Shown here in pieces: positions 18,501 to 26,756 of a stretch of 50,050 nt of DNA. A program made the position numbers and the translations under genes. Position 1 is the first letter of the stretch, and each line of letters starts with the position of its first letter. The notes under the pieces were generated by a model. That model was given only the letters and a program-made list of their open reading frames with translations, had not been told where the DNA came from and did not search any database. Origin of the DNA: CAYTAU01 sp964442075 (lineage in GTDB: Bacteria > Bacteroidota > Bacteroidia > Bacteroidales > CAYTAU01); contig CAYTWH010000027.1 in NCBI GenBank assembly GCA_964442075.1, positions 1 to 50,050 on the forward strand, given 5' to 3'.

Positions 18501-18726
18501 TTTCGTTAAAAATTTCAAATGAATGTCCATCAAATTTAGCTAAACCGCTACCTGTTCCAACCCATAAAAATCCGCATGAATCTTGGTTTATTGTATATAT
18601 AAATTGTTCGGGTAAATCTTGCTCTAATCCCCAAAAATTAAATTTATAAGTTTGAGAAAACGAATTAAAACATAATAATAATAATAATAATAATATCAGT
18701 AAATATTTATATTTTCCTATTTTCAT
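15583..18726 (-). CDS. Beta-propeller sensor with SpoIIE-type PP2C phosphatase domain
   Basis: 1047 residues. Signal peptide about 1-25 with a run of leucines. Residues ~30-660 are Reg_prop propeller blades (repeats like NGLPDDNITAIYKDVTGILWIGT, LWISTFGNGVYKY). A Y_Y_Y domain follows at about 690-735 (YKYKLEGYDLEWNET). A single transmembrane helix lies at about 741-760, a coiled coil at about 765-805, and a SpoIIE/PP2C phosphatase to the end: SGDFYWF (837), ADATGHGVPGAFMS (855-867), SDGYADQFGG (984). The metal-binding Asp residues are present. Such proteins sense periplasmic ligands and dephosphorylate anti-anti-sigma type partners or similar; the ligand and target are unknown. First genes of the operon, encoding two secreted proteins, lie 4 bases upstream. 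Confidence 0.9.
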   Translation of the reverse strand: MKIGKYKYLLILLLLLLLCFNSFSQTYKFNFWGLEQDLPEQFIYTINQDSCGFLWVGTGSGLAKFDGHSFEIFNETNYLPNNFISTSFIDKNNNIWFGFKNGQISTYDGKSFSTISISKNFTSVINDIKEDKNGNIIIASQSSGVAIISKNDKTTLLKNNIDDKQIYCVELLPDNKLLLGTNEGLFKYNIKNSQLQEISEIPMTGILAILKVNDNKYYIGTEDEGVYTLTLKNNNFIIKQFNPEDQLDYYKIQNIYLDKNNNLWISTFGNGVYKYLYTENEIQYKNHIIFNQSNGLNSENVKTIYEDFEGNIWIGTYGEGLATIVDDFFAFYSNKIKGKTNNILSVFAEDKTVFLGAEGFLIKIDVDSIDVWNYLGAENGLPDDNITAIYKDVTGILWIGTEKNGLFSLNIITNTFVKTELSEDMLTNSINYIDGFGKNLWIATKNGLITLNKENGKLYVYNTENGLPHNNINHLFIDINENVWVATQSNDLYVITKRAIIKHKISNSNEILKINQIIRSNDSKIWIATYGNGVYSYDNKRFTRYSTNDGLKSNYCYSIMFDENRNIWVGHRQGISKIDPLGHIKTYGKSDGILGDCNKNAIYQDFDGCIWFGTTNGVVRYNYKKDKKNTIAPLINITSIKFSDQNISDFNKIEMPYGVYRLNIDFVGISFKDPDGVTYKYKLEGYDLEWNETNSKQIVYSRIEDGTYNFLLKSCNNDGICNETPIKLEIYVAPPIWKRSWFIAIVIIIILYSIYLIIKIREKNHKRLQEYLQKTLDERTKEVVEQKDKLEQANKDITDSINYAQRIQAAILPSTQILNQHFPQSFIYYLPRDIVSGDFYWFEKIKNKFVIICADATGHGVPGAFMSLISVTLIKDILKNNEYLPPAEILNILDKEIINTLKQKTSDIGINSSDGLDMTVCEIDINTNKLKVASAMRPILLYHNNELLYIKGNRYSIGGSIQTKKVFDNKEYDLNKNDILYLFSDGYADQFGGPNGKKMKLQRFKDIVNSMINKDTEQQFDIISKSFIEWKGEYKQIDDVIFMGIKI
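18673..18693 (-). repeat. Trinucleotide microsatellite (TTA)7 in a signal peptide
   Basis: Seven consecutive TTA (Leu) codons on the minus strand encode the hydrophobic core of the propeller protein's signal peptide. Slippage by whole units would keep the frame and change core length. Confidence 0.8.
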
Positions 18727-18730
18727 TAAA

Positions 18731-19696
18731 TTAATGTTTTATAACGTTTATATTATATCTGTACTTTGGAATACCGCCAATAGGGCTTGTGTAAAATGGT
18801 AAAAACTCATTATATTGATTTGTAATATACAATACACCGTTATTATTTTTTATTGGATTGATACTTGGTTTAATAAATTGAACATCAAATGTAGAATTTT
18901 TTTCTTCATCAACAATATTAAATTCATTCACAGTCCAATGTCCTTCTCCTGACAGTTGGCATTTTTCTCCTTTTTTTGAATTGGAAACTACTCTTACATA
19001 TCCTTCATTATCCCAATCGAATATATGTATTTTAATTGAAAGGACTTTATCATCAACAAAAGGATAGATATGAGAGATATGTTTTGCTTTATCGGATAAT
19101 CTAAATGTATATTCATAAGTAAAAGCGTTCCCACCTTCTAATGCAATGTTTTTATTAGATTTAGTGCTGAAAAAATATTGATAAAGGTTGCCATCATTAC
19201 CTTCAACGCCTTCAGCTATAATTTTAAATAGGTATCCATCAAATTTTTTTACGTACTCACCTTCTGAAGGGTTGAATGGGCCAAAAGTGTACCATTCCTC
19301 ATTATATTTAGAGTTAGCTCCAAATGTTTTTGAGAATAATAAATTTCCACTTTTATAGTTCCCAATTGGGTTTGTTTGTCTTGCATCCTTATTTGAAAAA
19401 CATTCTTTACCACCATAAACAGAAAATTTTACTTTTGTATCAAATATTCCTCTTACTTCATCAATTGCACCACCAACATCAGGATCAAAAACTCTTAAAT
19501 AGAATGGGATTGTTGTTGATTTGGGAACAACAAAGAAAAATGTTTGACAAAAATCATCATCACCCCATGATTGATCTGCGTTTTTTCCAAAAGTTACTAA
19601 ATATGGAATATTTTCTTCAACTGTAGGAACGGGCTGACTTTTAACAGATGAAAACATTGTTATTAGTAATAATGTGTATATGTATCGGAATATCAT
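18731..19696 (-). CDS. Secreted protein of unknown function
   Basis: 321 residues with a signal peptide (MIFRYIYTLLLITMFSSVKSQ). I do not recognise a family. The mature protein is beta-rich with a recognisable N-terminal half (FCQTFFFVVPKSTTIPFYLRVFDPDVGG ends in a C2-like Asp pattern) and a second half with DDKVLSIKIHIFDWDNEGYVRV. There is no T9SS domain and no lipobox. It overlaps the preceding gene by 4 bases (ATGA) and is 4 bases from the propeller/SpoIIE gene, so the three proteins very likely act together in the periplasm or outer envelope. Confidence 0.7.
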   Translation of the reverse strand: MIFRYIYTLLLITMFSSVKSQPVPTVEENIPYLVTFGKNADQSWGDDDFCQTFFFVVPKSTTIPFYLRVFDPDVGGAIDEVRGIFDTKVKFSVYGGKECFSNKDARQTNPIGNYKSGNLLFSKTFGANSKYNEEWYTFGPFNPSEGEYVKKFDGYLFKIIAEGVEGNDGNLYQYFFSTKSNKNIALEGGNAFTYEYTFRLSDKAKHISHIYPFVDDKVLSIKIHIFDWDNEGYVRVVSNSKKGEKCQLSGEGHWTVNEFNIVDEEKNSTFDVQFIKPSINPIKNNNGVLYITNQYNEFLPFYTSPIGGIPKYRYNINVIKH

Positions 19697-21090
19697 TTTA
19701 TAACTTTTATTTTTCTATATACACAATATTTTTCCAATTCTTTTATTACGCCTTTATCGGAAATTAAACCAAGTTTTACAAAATATTCCCCTTCATGCTT
19801 ATATTTATAAGCAGCATTATTGCCAACAATTTTTGAGCCATCACCAAAATCCCAGTACAACTTACTATTATCAAATCCATTAATATTAATTACTGTATTT
19901 TTACATGTAATAACTTCGTTTATTTTACATTCAGATGGTGTATCAAAAAATACTCCTTCTGAAGTACCAATATCAACAATTGCATCTGCTACATTTTCAA
20001 TTTTTTTGCCTGTTAACTTATCGTAAACATGTAATTTTACATTATAACTTCCATTTTTTTCATAACAATGGTCAACTTCCTCTCCAAATAGAATATTTCC
20101 GTCTCCGAGTTCCCATTCAAAGTCGAATGAAGTAGTATCAAGCCCTAATGTGCGGGTTTCAAACAAAGTAACACAACGGCTTATATTATCTGTTTCTGTA
20201 CAATTATTAAATTCAGGAAAATTTGATAATATACTATAAATATCATTTGAACCATCTCTGTTTGAACTGAAAAATCCTCGTTCTGATTTATCATCTATAA
20301 AAAATGCAAAATCATCGGAAATGGAATTTATTGGTTTTCCAACAGGAGCAGGTTTTGTCCATTTTCCTTTAACTTTTTCACTATAGAAAACATCTAATCC
20401 TCCAATACTGTTATGGGCATCTGATGAAAAATACAATTTCCCGTCTTTATTCATAAAAGGATACATTTCGTTGCCTGTTGAATTTATTTCTTGTCCTAAA
20501 TTTTGATATTCTGACCAGATTCCATCTATCAGGTATGAAACGTAAATATCAGTTCCACCATATCCACCATCAAAATTAGCAATATAAAAAAGTTGGTCTT
20601 CTTCATTATTCAGGCAGGCATGAGCAACACATAAACCCTCTTTATTATGTACAAAACCTGTAGCTGTGTAACTCCATCGTCCATCTTTAAAGTTGCGCAT
20701 ATAAATACCAGAACTAATGCCTTTTTCTTGCTGTTTGTTAAAGTATTCTATCTTTACATTTGCACTTGTGATGTATATTTTATTCTTAGATTTATTTAAA
20801 AATATTGGTGCATTATGCTGATTGGTAGTTAAATCAAAATCTAATAACTCAGATTCATCCCATGTCATATCATCATTTTGGGTTATTTTAAATAGGTTAT
20901 ATGAATAATTCATTATATTTCCACTACTGCCATTTGTTGAATATATCAATTGATTATCAAAAAAATAACCGCCAATTTCACCAGATTCATCAGTGTTAAA
21001 AGGAAGTTTTTTTATTGAATAATTCTCTTGAGAATGAGTATAGCTCACAGAAATACAAAAGATAAATATGAGCACATGTAAAAAACGCAT
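19693..21090 (-). CDS. Secreted PD40/PKD-domain protein
   Basis: 465 residues with a signal peptide (ends near 20, SYTHSQ). Residues ~30-290 contain PD40/WD40-like propeller strands: KLYFSSDAHNSIGGLDVFYS, DDFAFFIDDKSERGFFSSNRDGSNDIYSI. Two PKD-like domains follow, one with FDFEWELGDGN and SYNVKLHVYD (about 318-365) and one with LYWDFGDGS and EYFVKLGL (about 410-450). Similar proteins occur with OmpA-like envelope proteins in Bacteroidota, but no OmpA domain is present here. First gene of the operon with the unknown secreted protein and the SpoIIE sensor; a role in ligand presentation is inference. Confidence 0.75.
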   Translation of the reverse strand: MRFLHVLIFIFCISVSYTHSQENYSIKKLPFNTDESGEIGGYFFDNQLIYSTNGSSGNIMNYSYNLFKITQNDDMTWDESELLDFDLTTNQHNAPIFLNKSKNKIYITSANVKIEYFNKQQEKGISSGIYMRNFKDGRWSYTATGFVHNKEGLCVAHACLNNEEDQLFYIANFDGGYGGTDIYVSYLIDGIWSEYQNLGQEINSTGNEMYPFMNKDGKLYFSSDAHNSIGGLDVFYSEKVKGKWTKPAPVGKPINSISDDFAFFIDDKSERGFFSSNRDGSNDIYSILSNFPEFNNCTETDNISRCVTLFETRTLGLDTTSFDFEWELGDGNILFGEEVDHCYEKNGSYNVKLHVYDKLTGKKIENVADAIVDIGTSEGVFFDTPSECKINEVITCKNTVININGFDNSKLYWDFGDGSKIVGNNAAYKYKHEGEYFVKLGLISDKGVIKELEKYCVYRKIKVIK

Positions 21091-21276
21091 ATCAATGTTT
21101 TAAGTAATTTTAAAATTAATAATTTATTGTTTAATACAAAATTTTAAATGCAATTTGCCAGAATTTAATTCTGTTTTAGTTGAAATTAATAAACAATTAT
21201 ATGTTGAAAACTTTGTTAAAAGCCATGTAAAGCATATAGGATATTTCCCGATTTTACAAAGCATATTTTTAAAGAA

Positions 21277-22608
21277 ATGAAAAGAGAAATATTTACTTTG
21301 TTTATTTTGTTGTGTTTTTTTCAATTTGCCTATTCAGACAATGAATTAGGCGATACTACTTCTGTTGGAAATAATAATAATTTTGATGTTTTTGAACAAA
21401 GATTGTTATTGTTAAATAATGAGACGCCTATAGAACTTGAATATAACGATGTAGTAAAAAAATACATTAATTTATATTTAAACACTAAAAAAGATCTTAT
21501 TGCCAAAATGCTTGGTACATCTCAACTATATTTTCCATTATTTGAAGAAACATTAGATAAGTACGATCTACCCTTAGAACTTAAATACCTTGCAATTGTT
21601 GAATCTGCGTTAAATCCTTTGGCAAGATCTAAATCGGGTGCTATTGGTTTGTGGCAATTTATGTATAATACAGGCAATATGTTGGGATTAAATGTTACAT
21701 CATATATTGATGAACGTCGCGATCCAATAAAATCTACAGAAGCTGCATGCAGTTACCTTGCATTTTTATATAATACCTTTAATGATTGGCAATTGGCTCT
21801 TGCTGCATATAATGGAGGTCCTTCTACTGTTAGAAATGCTATTATCAGATCGGGAGGAAAAACAGATTATTGGAGTTTAAGACCATACCTTCCTGAAGAA
21901 ACAAGAGGATATGTTCCTGCATTCATAGCTGTGAGTTATATGATGAATTATGCAGAAGAACATAACATTAAACAGGTTGAACCAAAATTTATTTATTTTC
22001 AAATTGATACAGTTGTTATTAATAAACCTATTTTGTTTAGTGAAATTTCAAGTGAATTAAATATACCAATAAGCACATTGAAGTTTCTGAATCCGACTTT
22101 TAAACAGAATTTCATACCACAATCGTCTTTGCCATACACTTTAGTATTGCCTGCAAACAGGATTGCTGACTATATAAAAAATGAAAAAGATATTGCAACA
22201 TCAAATTCAACTAATTCATTATATGAAAATGAGGATAAAAGTGAAATTTTACATATTGTGAAAAAAGGAGAATATTTAAGTATTGTTGCATTAGAATATA
22301 GCTGTAGCATTGAGAACATCAAAAAATGGAACAACTTACAGAGAGATAATCTATTTGCTGGACAGGAATTGATTATTTATGTTCCTAAAAAACATGCATA
22401 TAGATACCATAACATAGTTGGCAAAAACAAAACAGAGAATCAAAATAATAATTATATATATTATATCTTAAATGAGGGAGATAATTTAAGTGATGCTATT
22501 AGCAGATTATCAACTTTATCGCTTGATGAAGTTTTATTACTAAATAATTATAGCAGTATTGAAAATATAGAATACGGAGCAAAATTAAAGATAGAATACA
22601 AAAAGTAA
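21277..22608 (+). CDS. MltD-like lytic transglycosylase with LysM domains
   Basis: 443 residues. A signal peptide lies at about 1-20. The SLT domain spans about 85-230 with catalytic Glu109 in VESALNPLARSKSGAIGLWQFM, the block DERRDPIKSTEAACSYL and LALAAYNGGPSTV. Two LysM modules follow: about 325-370 (LHIVKKGEYLSIVALEYSCS) and about 395-441 (YYILNEGDNLSDAISRL). It cleaves the peptidoglycan glycan strand in the periplasm. Paired with a DUF4837 lipoprotein downstream, a common Bacteroidota arrangement. Divergent from the 19.7-21.1 kb operon; the 186-base gap is AT-rich with no clear promoter box. Confidence 0.92.
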   Translation: MKREIFTLFILLCFFQFAYSDNELGDTTSVGNNNNFDVFEQRLLLLNNETPIELEYNDVVKKYINLYLNTKKDLIAKMLGTSQLYFPLFEETLDKYDLPLELKYLAIVESALNPLARSKSGAIGLWQFMYNTGNMLGLNVTSYIDERRDPIKSTEAACSYLAFLYNTFNDWQLALAAYNGGPSTVRNAIIRSGGKTDYWSLRPYLPEETRGYVPAFIAVSYMMNYAEEHNIKQVEPKFIYFQIDTVVINKPILFSEISSELNIPISTLKFLNPTFKQNFIPQSSLPYTLVLPANRIADYIKNEKDIATSNSTNSLYENEDKSEILHIVKKGEYLSIVALEYSCSIENIKKWNNLQRDNLFAGQELIIYVPKKHAYRYHNIVGKNKTENQNNNYIYYILNEGDNLSDAISRLSTLSLDEVLLLNNYSSIENIEYGAKLKIEYKK

Positions 22609-22650
22609 TATAAATTTGGTGCAATTTTTGATAATTTCCTATGAAAAAAA

Positions 22651-22678
22651 AAATTACAGAAGAAAATCTCTGTAATTT
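22651..22678. terminator. Hairpin between transglycosylase and DUF4837 genes
   Basis: AAATTACAGA pairs with TCTGTAATTT (10 bp, 8-base loop). It is preceded by nine A and followed by a T-rich but imperfect tract on the plus strand, so it could be an attenuator or terminator after the transglycosylase gene. A second dyad TTGGTT-TT-AACCAA (22715-22728) sits just before the next ATG and could be an operator. Confidence 0.5.
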
Positions 22679-22741
22679 ATTTATAGATTTGTAAAATTTT
22701 CCGTGAAAAATTAAGTTGGTTTTAACCAAAATATCTGCAAA

Positions 22742-23731
22742 ATGAAAAATATAATATTAGGTGTATTATTAACAACGGTAATTTCATTTTTTACTTCGTG
22801 TGAAAATAATGGTTCAGTTATGCTGCCATCTGTTACAGGTAAAGCAGGAGAGGTGCTTATTGTTATTGATAAACAGGTGTGGGAAAACTCTGTTGGTGAG
22901 AAATTTCAAGAAATATTATTAGATGAATATCCTTTACTGCCTATAGCAGAACCTTTATTTGATCCAATAAATATTCCAAATCAGGCATTTGCAAGTATAT
23001 TTAAAACACACAGAAATATTATAATGGTACACATATCAGATAGTGTGAAAAAAAATAAAATAACAATACAAGAGAATTTATGGGCAGAAACCCAGTTAAT
23101 TATCACAGTTGCAGCAAAAAGTGAAACAGAAATGATAAAACTTTTAGATGAAAACAAGATAAGTTTAATTGAAAATTTAGAGAAAGCCGAAAGAGATAGA
23201 ATAATTTTTAATTATAAACAATATGAGAAACGTGAAATTGGAGAAAAATTAAGAAAAAATCACAACATATCACTTGTAGTACCTGCAGGTTATATTGTTG
23301 ATATTGATACCAGTAATTTCATCTGGATATCGCATGAAACCCCAATGATAAGTCAGGGTATTTTAATCTATTATTATGATTATACCGATACAAACACATT
23401 TACTGTTGATTATCTTGTAAAACAAAGAAATAAATTTTTAAAACAGAATGTTCCCGGACCAACAGATGGCTCGTATATGATAACAGCTATGGGATTACAA
23501 CCGGAATTGAGAGAATTTATGTTAAATAATAAATATACGGCAGAACTGCGAGGATTATGGGAAGTTGAGAATGATTTTATGGGAGGACCATTTATTAGTT
23601 TTTCTACTGTTGATGAAAAACGTAGCAGAGTGGTAACTGTTGATACTTATGTTTATGCCATGAAATACAACAAAAGAAATTATATAAGGCAATTAGAAGC
23701 TATTTTATATTCCATTCAAATTGTTGACTAA
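22742..23731 (+). CDS. DUF4837 family lipoprotein
   Basis: 329 residues. The N-terminus MKNIILGVLLTTVISFFTSCENN is a lipoprotein signal with Cys20. The body matches the DUF4837 family pattern: LPSVTGKAGEVLIVIDKQVW near the start, FKTHRNIIMVHIS, then NLWAETQLIITVAA, and the C-terminal TELRGLWEVENDFMGGPF-type block (here AELRGLWEV). Function is not established; the family is usually found beside LysM-SLT transglycosylases, as here, so a cell-envelope role is likely. Confidence 0.85.
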   Translation: MKNIILGVLLTTVISFFTSCENNGSVMLPSVTGKAGEVLIVIDKQVWENSVGEKFQEILLDEYPLLPIAEPLFDPINIPNQAFASIFKTHRNIIMVHISDSVKKNKITIQENLWAETQLIITVAAKSETEMIKLLDENKISLIENLEKAERDRIIFNYKQYEKREIGEKLRKNHNISLVVPAGYIVDIDTSNFIWISHETPMISQGILIYYYDYTDTNTFTVDYLVKQRNKFLKQNVPGPTDGSYMITAMGLQPELREFMLNNKYTAELRGLWEVENDFMGGPFISFSTVDEKRSRVVTVDTYVYAMKYNKRNYIRQLEAILYSIQIVD

Positions 23732-23949
23732 TGATCCAACACATTAATTATTTGTTTCCACAATAATATCTTGTATTTTACAAACTTGTTAATAATTACC
23801 ATAAAAAACAATAGTAAACACATGGTATATATGCAAAACACGTAATCTGCTATTAACAATTTATCAACAATTTGGATGTTTTTTTTTTTTTTTAAATAAA
23901 CTGTTTTACTTTTGGCGCATTAATAATTATTAATTTAAATTTTTTTACT
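23732..23949. promoter_or_regulatory. Promoter region with T15 homopolymer and TACTTTTG box
   Basis: TACTTTTG at 23907-23914 matches TAnnTTTG and lies 36 bases before the ATG at 23950. A run of 15 T (23879-23893) ends 13 bases upstream, where the -33/spacer region would be. No TTTG is at normal spacing; the closest is 32 bases away on the far side of the T tract (23871-23874). Confidence 0.45.
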
Positions 23950-24318
23950 ATGGAAGAACAAGTACAACAAAAAAAACCTTTAAAAGGTTTTAGTATTGCA
24001 GGCATTATTGTTGGTGCTGTTGCATTATTATTTTCTTTTGGTTCATTTGCACCTGGATTTTTATCTGTTTTAGGCGGATTTGCTATACCTTTTGGATGGC
24101 CAGCATTAGTTTTAGGTATTTTAGGTTTAATTTTTGCAAGTAAAGCAAAAATTAAAAAAACTGCAGCTATTGCGGCTATTGTTTTAGCAATTGCAGCACT
24201 TGCTATCGGTTATTATGGAGTTTATAGTGCAAAAGCTGACATTGAAGATTTTGGAGACGAGTGGGTTAACGAACTTGAAGATATGGCTGATGAGTTAGAA
24301 GATTTAGAAATTGAATAA
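23950..24318 (+). CDS. DUF4190-like small membrane protein with acidic tail (1)
   Basis: 122 residues. A short polar N-terminus with KKPLKGFSIAGIIVGAVALLFSFGS, then alternating Gly/Ala-rich hydrophobic segments (about 15-40, 45-65 and 75-95), and a strongly acidic C-terminus (EDFGDEWVNELEDMADELEDLEIE). The pattern of a KG-xxIAGxVLGI... helix pair fits DUF4190-type membrane proteins; function unknown. First of three similar genes in tandem; terminator follows. Confidence 0.7.
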   Translation: MEEQVQQKKPLKGFSIAGIIVGAVALLFSFGSFAPGFLSVLGGFAIPFGWPALVLGILGLIFASKAKIKKTAAIAAIVLAIAALAIGYYGVYSAKADIEDFGDEWVNELEDMADELEDLEIE

Positions 24319-24336
24319 TTTATAAATCATAATAAT

Positions 24337-24369
24337 AAAAAACTCTGCAATTTTGCAGAGTTTTTTTTT
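24337..24369 (+). terminator. Rho-independent terminator
   Basis: CTCTGCA and TGCAGAG form the stem, with flanking A6 and T9 runs. It separates the first and second DUF4190-like genes. Confidence 0.85.
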
Positions 24370-24387
24370 AGTAAAAAATTGAATATT

Positions 24388-24678
24388 ATGGAAAATCAAC
24401 CACAACCACAAGTAATTAATGTAGTACAGCAAGCAGTTCCTAAAAAAAATGGTTTAGGAACAGCAGGTTTTGTACTGGCTATAATTGCATTATTTCTTGG
24501 CTGGGTTCCATTTCTTGGTTGGGTTATGTGGTTTTTAGGTCTTCTATTTTCCTTTATTGGGGTTTTTAAAGCACCAAGAGGTTTGGCAATAGCAGGTTTA
24601 ATTATTTCGCTAATTGGAATTATTTTACTGTTAGTGGTTTTTGCAGCTCTTGCCGGTGGTGCTATGTCATTTCTTTAA
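24388..24678 (+). CDS. DUF4190-like small membrane protein (2)
   Basis: 96 residues from ATG 24388 (a TTG nine bases upstream is a less likely start). The N-terminus MENQPQPQVINVVQQ is polar and Gln/Pro-rich; then LGTAGFVLAIIALFLGWVPFLGWVMWFLGLLFSFIGV and a second hairpin LAIAGLIISLIGIILLLVV. It shares the GTAGFVLxIIAL..W.P.LG pattern with the third gene (GIAGFVLGLTALIISWIPCLG). There is no acidic tail. Function unknown. Confidence 0.7.
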   Translation: MENQPQPQVINVVQQAVPKKNGLGTAGFVLAIIALFLGWVPFLGWVMWFLGLLFSFIGVFKAPRGLAIAGLIISLIGIILLLVVFAALAGGAMSFL

Positions 24679-24779
24679 AAAAAGTGCCTTTTACTCATTA
24701 AAAACCATTTTTTTCAAATAAAATTATTTTTTTCTATCTTTACAAAAAAAAATTATTAATCAAATAAAATATAATTAAA

Positions 24780-25481
24780 ATGAACGAACAAGCACAAAAA
24801 TCAAAAGCAGGACAGGGGCTAGGCATAGCCGGATTTGTATTAGGTCTTACTGCATTAATTATTTCGTGGATACCATGTCTTGGTACATGGGCATTTATAC
24901 CAGGTGTTGTAGCAATAGTTTTAAGTGCAGTTGCTTTAGTACAGGCAAATAAAGACAATGGAGCTAAAGGATTAATTATAGCAGCTCTTATTGTATCAAT
25001 AATTGGTACCTGTGTTGCAGCTTATCAATGGTATTATTGGAAATACAAATTTACTAATGTAGTTGAAGAAGGAATAGGTGATTGGGCTGACGAATTTGAA
25101 AATGCAATGGAAGATATGGAAGGCGAAGGTGTTTTTGATGATTTGGAAGATGCACTTGGAGATTTAGAAGAAGGACTTGAAGAGGCCGCTGAAGAAATAA
25201 ACGAAGAATTTGATAGCGAAGAATGGGACAAGCTAATAGAAGAAGGGGACTTCGACAATGTGCTTGACGAATATGAAGAAATGATTAAGCAATATATTGA
25301 TTTTGTTGAAAAAGCTGAAAGCGGTGATATGTCTGCAATTGCATCATATATGAAATTAGCTACTAAATTGGCTATTGTTTCAATGAAAATGGCTGCAATT
25401 ATGCCAGAGCTAAGCCCTGAACAGTTAGAACGTTTTAATGAAATTGATGAAAAATACAAGGAAAATCTTAAAACAGAATAA
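24780..25481 (+). CDS. DUF4190-like membrane protein with long acidic domain (3)
   Basis: 233 residues. Residues ~12-90 are the DUF4190-like helical part (LGIAGFVLGLTALIISWIP, GLIIAALIVSIIGTCVAAYQ). Residues ~100-190 are very acidic and probably helical (DDLEDALGDLEEGLEEAAEEINEE begins here). The C-terminal part has a moderately hydrophobic helix (KLATKLAIVSMKMAAI) and a charged end. The acidic part resembles an enlarged form of the tail in gene 1. A weak -7-like TATCTTTA is at 24736-24743. Function unknown. The next gene's likely ATG lies 35 bases inside this gene's 3' end. Confidence 0.7.
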   Translation: MNEQAQKSKAGQGLGIAGFVLGLTALIISWIPCLGTWAFIPGVVAIVLSAVALVQANKDNGAKGLIIAALIVSIIGTCVAAYQWYYWKYKFTNVVEEGIGDWADEFENAMEDMEGEGVFDDLEDALGDLEEGLEEAAEEINEEFDSEEWDKLIEEGDFDNVLDEYEEMIKQYIDFVEKAESGDMSAIASYMKLATKLAIVSMKMAAIMPELSPEQLERFNEIDEKYKENLKTE

Positions 25482-25860
25482 ATACAAAGAACCTTACATT
25501 CTTATAAATTTAATATTTGCCGGAATAATAATTTTAATATTTATTTATTCCGGCATTTTTTCTGAGTCAAATGAACATCCAATAAAATGTGTTCATTTTG
25601 AAAAAACAGGAATTCCATGTGAAACATGTGGCTTATCAAGAAGTTTTTCGGAAATTATTAGATTTGATATTGAATCCGCTAAAGATTTTAACAGAAATGG
25701 AATTCCATTGTTTTTGTTCTTCTTATTTCAACTTATTTTACGATTTCTCTTTTCTTTGATATTTATCAAAAATTGGATAAAGCAAAGAAATTTAATTATT
25801 GCAGATAGTTTGGTCTCAATTACCCTGTTTATTATTACGTTCAAGAATCTAATTTTTTAA
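25447..25860 (+). CDS. DUF2752 family membrane protein
   Basis: 137 residues from ATG 25447; an ATG three codons earlier (25438) is equally open. Transmembrane helix near 17-37, then the family signature CVHFEKTGIPCETCGLSRSF with the C..C.LSR core, then two hydrophobic segments (PLFLFFLFQLILRFLFSL; LIIADSLVSITLFIITF). DUF2752 proteins are small membrane proteins of unknown role. The start overlaps the previous gene's end, suggesting translational coupling. Convergent with kdsB. Confidence 0.8.
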   Translation: MKNTRKILKQNKYKEPYILINLIFAGIIILIFIYSGIFSESNEHPIKCVHFEKTGIPCETCGLSRSFSEIIRFDIESAKDFNRNGIPLFLFFLFQLILRFLFSLIFIKNWIKQRNLIIADSLVSITLFIITFKNLIF

Positions 25861-25876
25861 TAAACATATCAACTAA

Positions 25877-26623
25877 TTAAAGTAATCCCGTTTGATTAAT
25901 TTTCATTAAATCTCTTTTTGTATCAATTGAAAGGCTTTCGTGCTCGGTAAATTCAACTTTAATTTTAAAATTGTTTTCAATCCAGCGCAATTGTTCAAGC
26001 ATCTCGCTTTGTTCAAGGTAAGTCGGTTCAAGTTTGGTAATTTTTTTTAGAATATCATATCTGTAGGCATATATTCCAATATGCTTGTAGAACTTATGTT
26101 TTATCCAGTCTTTTTCCTTATTTCCTTTTATATATGGAATTGGAGAACGACTAAAATATATAGCTTCGTTCTTTAGGTTTAATACAACTTTTGGTTTGTT
26201 GGGGTTTAAAATATCTTCAGAATTATTAATAGGCTTAACAAGAGTAGCAATTTGAGTGCTTTTTTTGTTGAAGCACGACATCACCGTAGATATTTGTTCG
26301 GGATAAATAAAAGGCTCATCGCCTTGAACATTAACAATAATATCGAATTTTTCTTCTGAATCTTCATGAATTTTCTCAATAGCCTCAGCGCACCTGTCTG
26401 TACCGCTTTCGTGTTTTTTTGAAGTCATTATAACTTTACCGCCAAAACCTATAATTACGTCAAAAATCCTTTCATCATCAGTAGCAACGTAAACATCATC
26501 AACAACCTGTTTACTCCTTTCATAAACATGTTGCACCATAGGTTTACCATTAATATTAATCAATGGTTTACCCGGTAATCTTGTAGAGCCGTACCTTGCA
26601 GGTATTATAGCAACAAATTTCAT
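25877..26623 (-). CDS. kdsB: 3-deoxy-manno-octulosonate cytidylyltransferase
   Basis: 248 residues, normal length. It activates Kdo with CTP to CMP-Kdo for the LPS inner core. The N-terminal AIIPARYGSTRLPGKPL is the nucleotide-binding loop; VYVATDDERI, SGTDRCAEA and VNVQGDEPFIYPEQI are the conserved active-site blocks. The next LPS gene, lpxK, is divergent 133 bases away, so LPS core and lipid A steps share a locus. Confidence 0.96.
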   Translation of the reverse strand: MKFVAIIPARYGSTRLPGKPLININGKPMVQHVYERSKQVVDDVYVATDDERIFDVIIGFGGKVIMTSKKHESGTDRCAEAIEKIHEDSEEKFDIIVNVQGDEPFIYPEQISTVMSCFNKKSTQIATLVKPINNSEDILNPNKPKVVLNLKNEAIYFSRSPIPYIKGNKEKDWIKHKFYKHIGIYAYRYDILKKITKLEPTYLEQSEMLEQLRWIENNFKIKVEFTEHESLSIDTKRDLMKINQTGLL

Positions 26624-26719
26624 TTAATAATAATTATAAACCGGTTGTAAAAATAGGTAATACATAGTTGAAAAAAAAATTTGACGAGTTCTGAAATTAT
26701 GTGATTGCAATTATTTTTA

Positions 26720-26727
26720 TAACTTTG
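26720..26727 (+). promoter_or_regulatory. Candidate -7 box for lpxK
   Basis: TAACTTTG matches TAnnTTTG and lies 29 bases before the lpxK ATG. A good -33 element is not seen. Confidence 0.4.
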
Positions 26728-26756
26728 TTAAAATATTACAGAGAGTTTTATACCAA

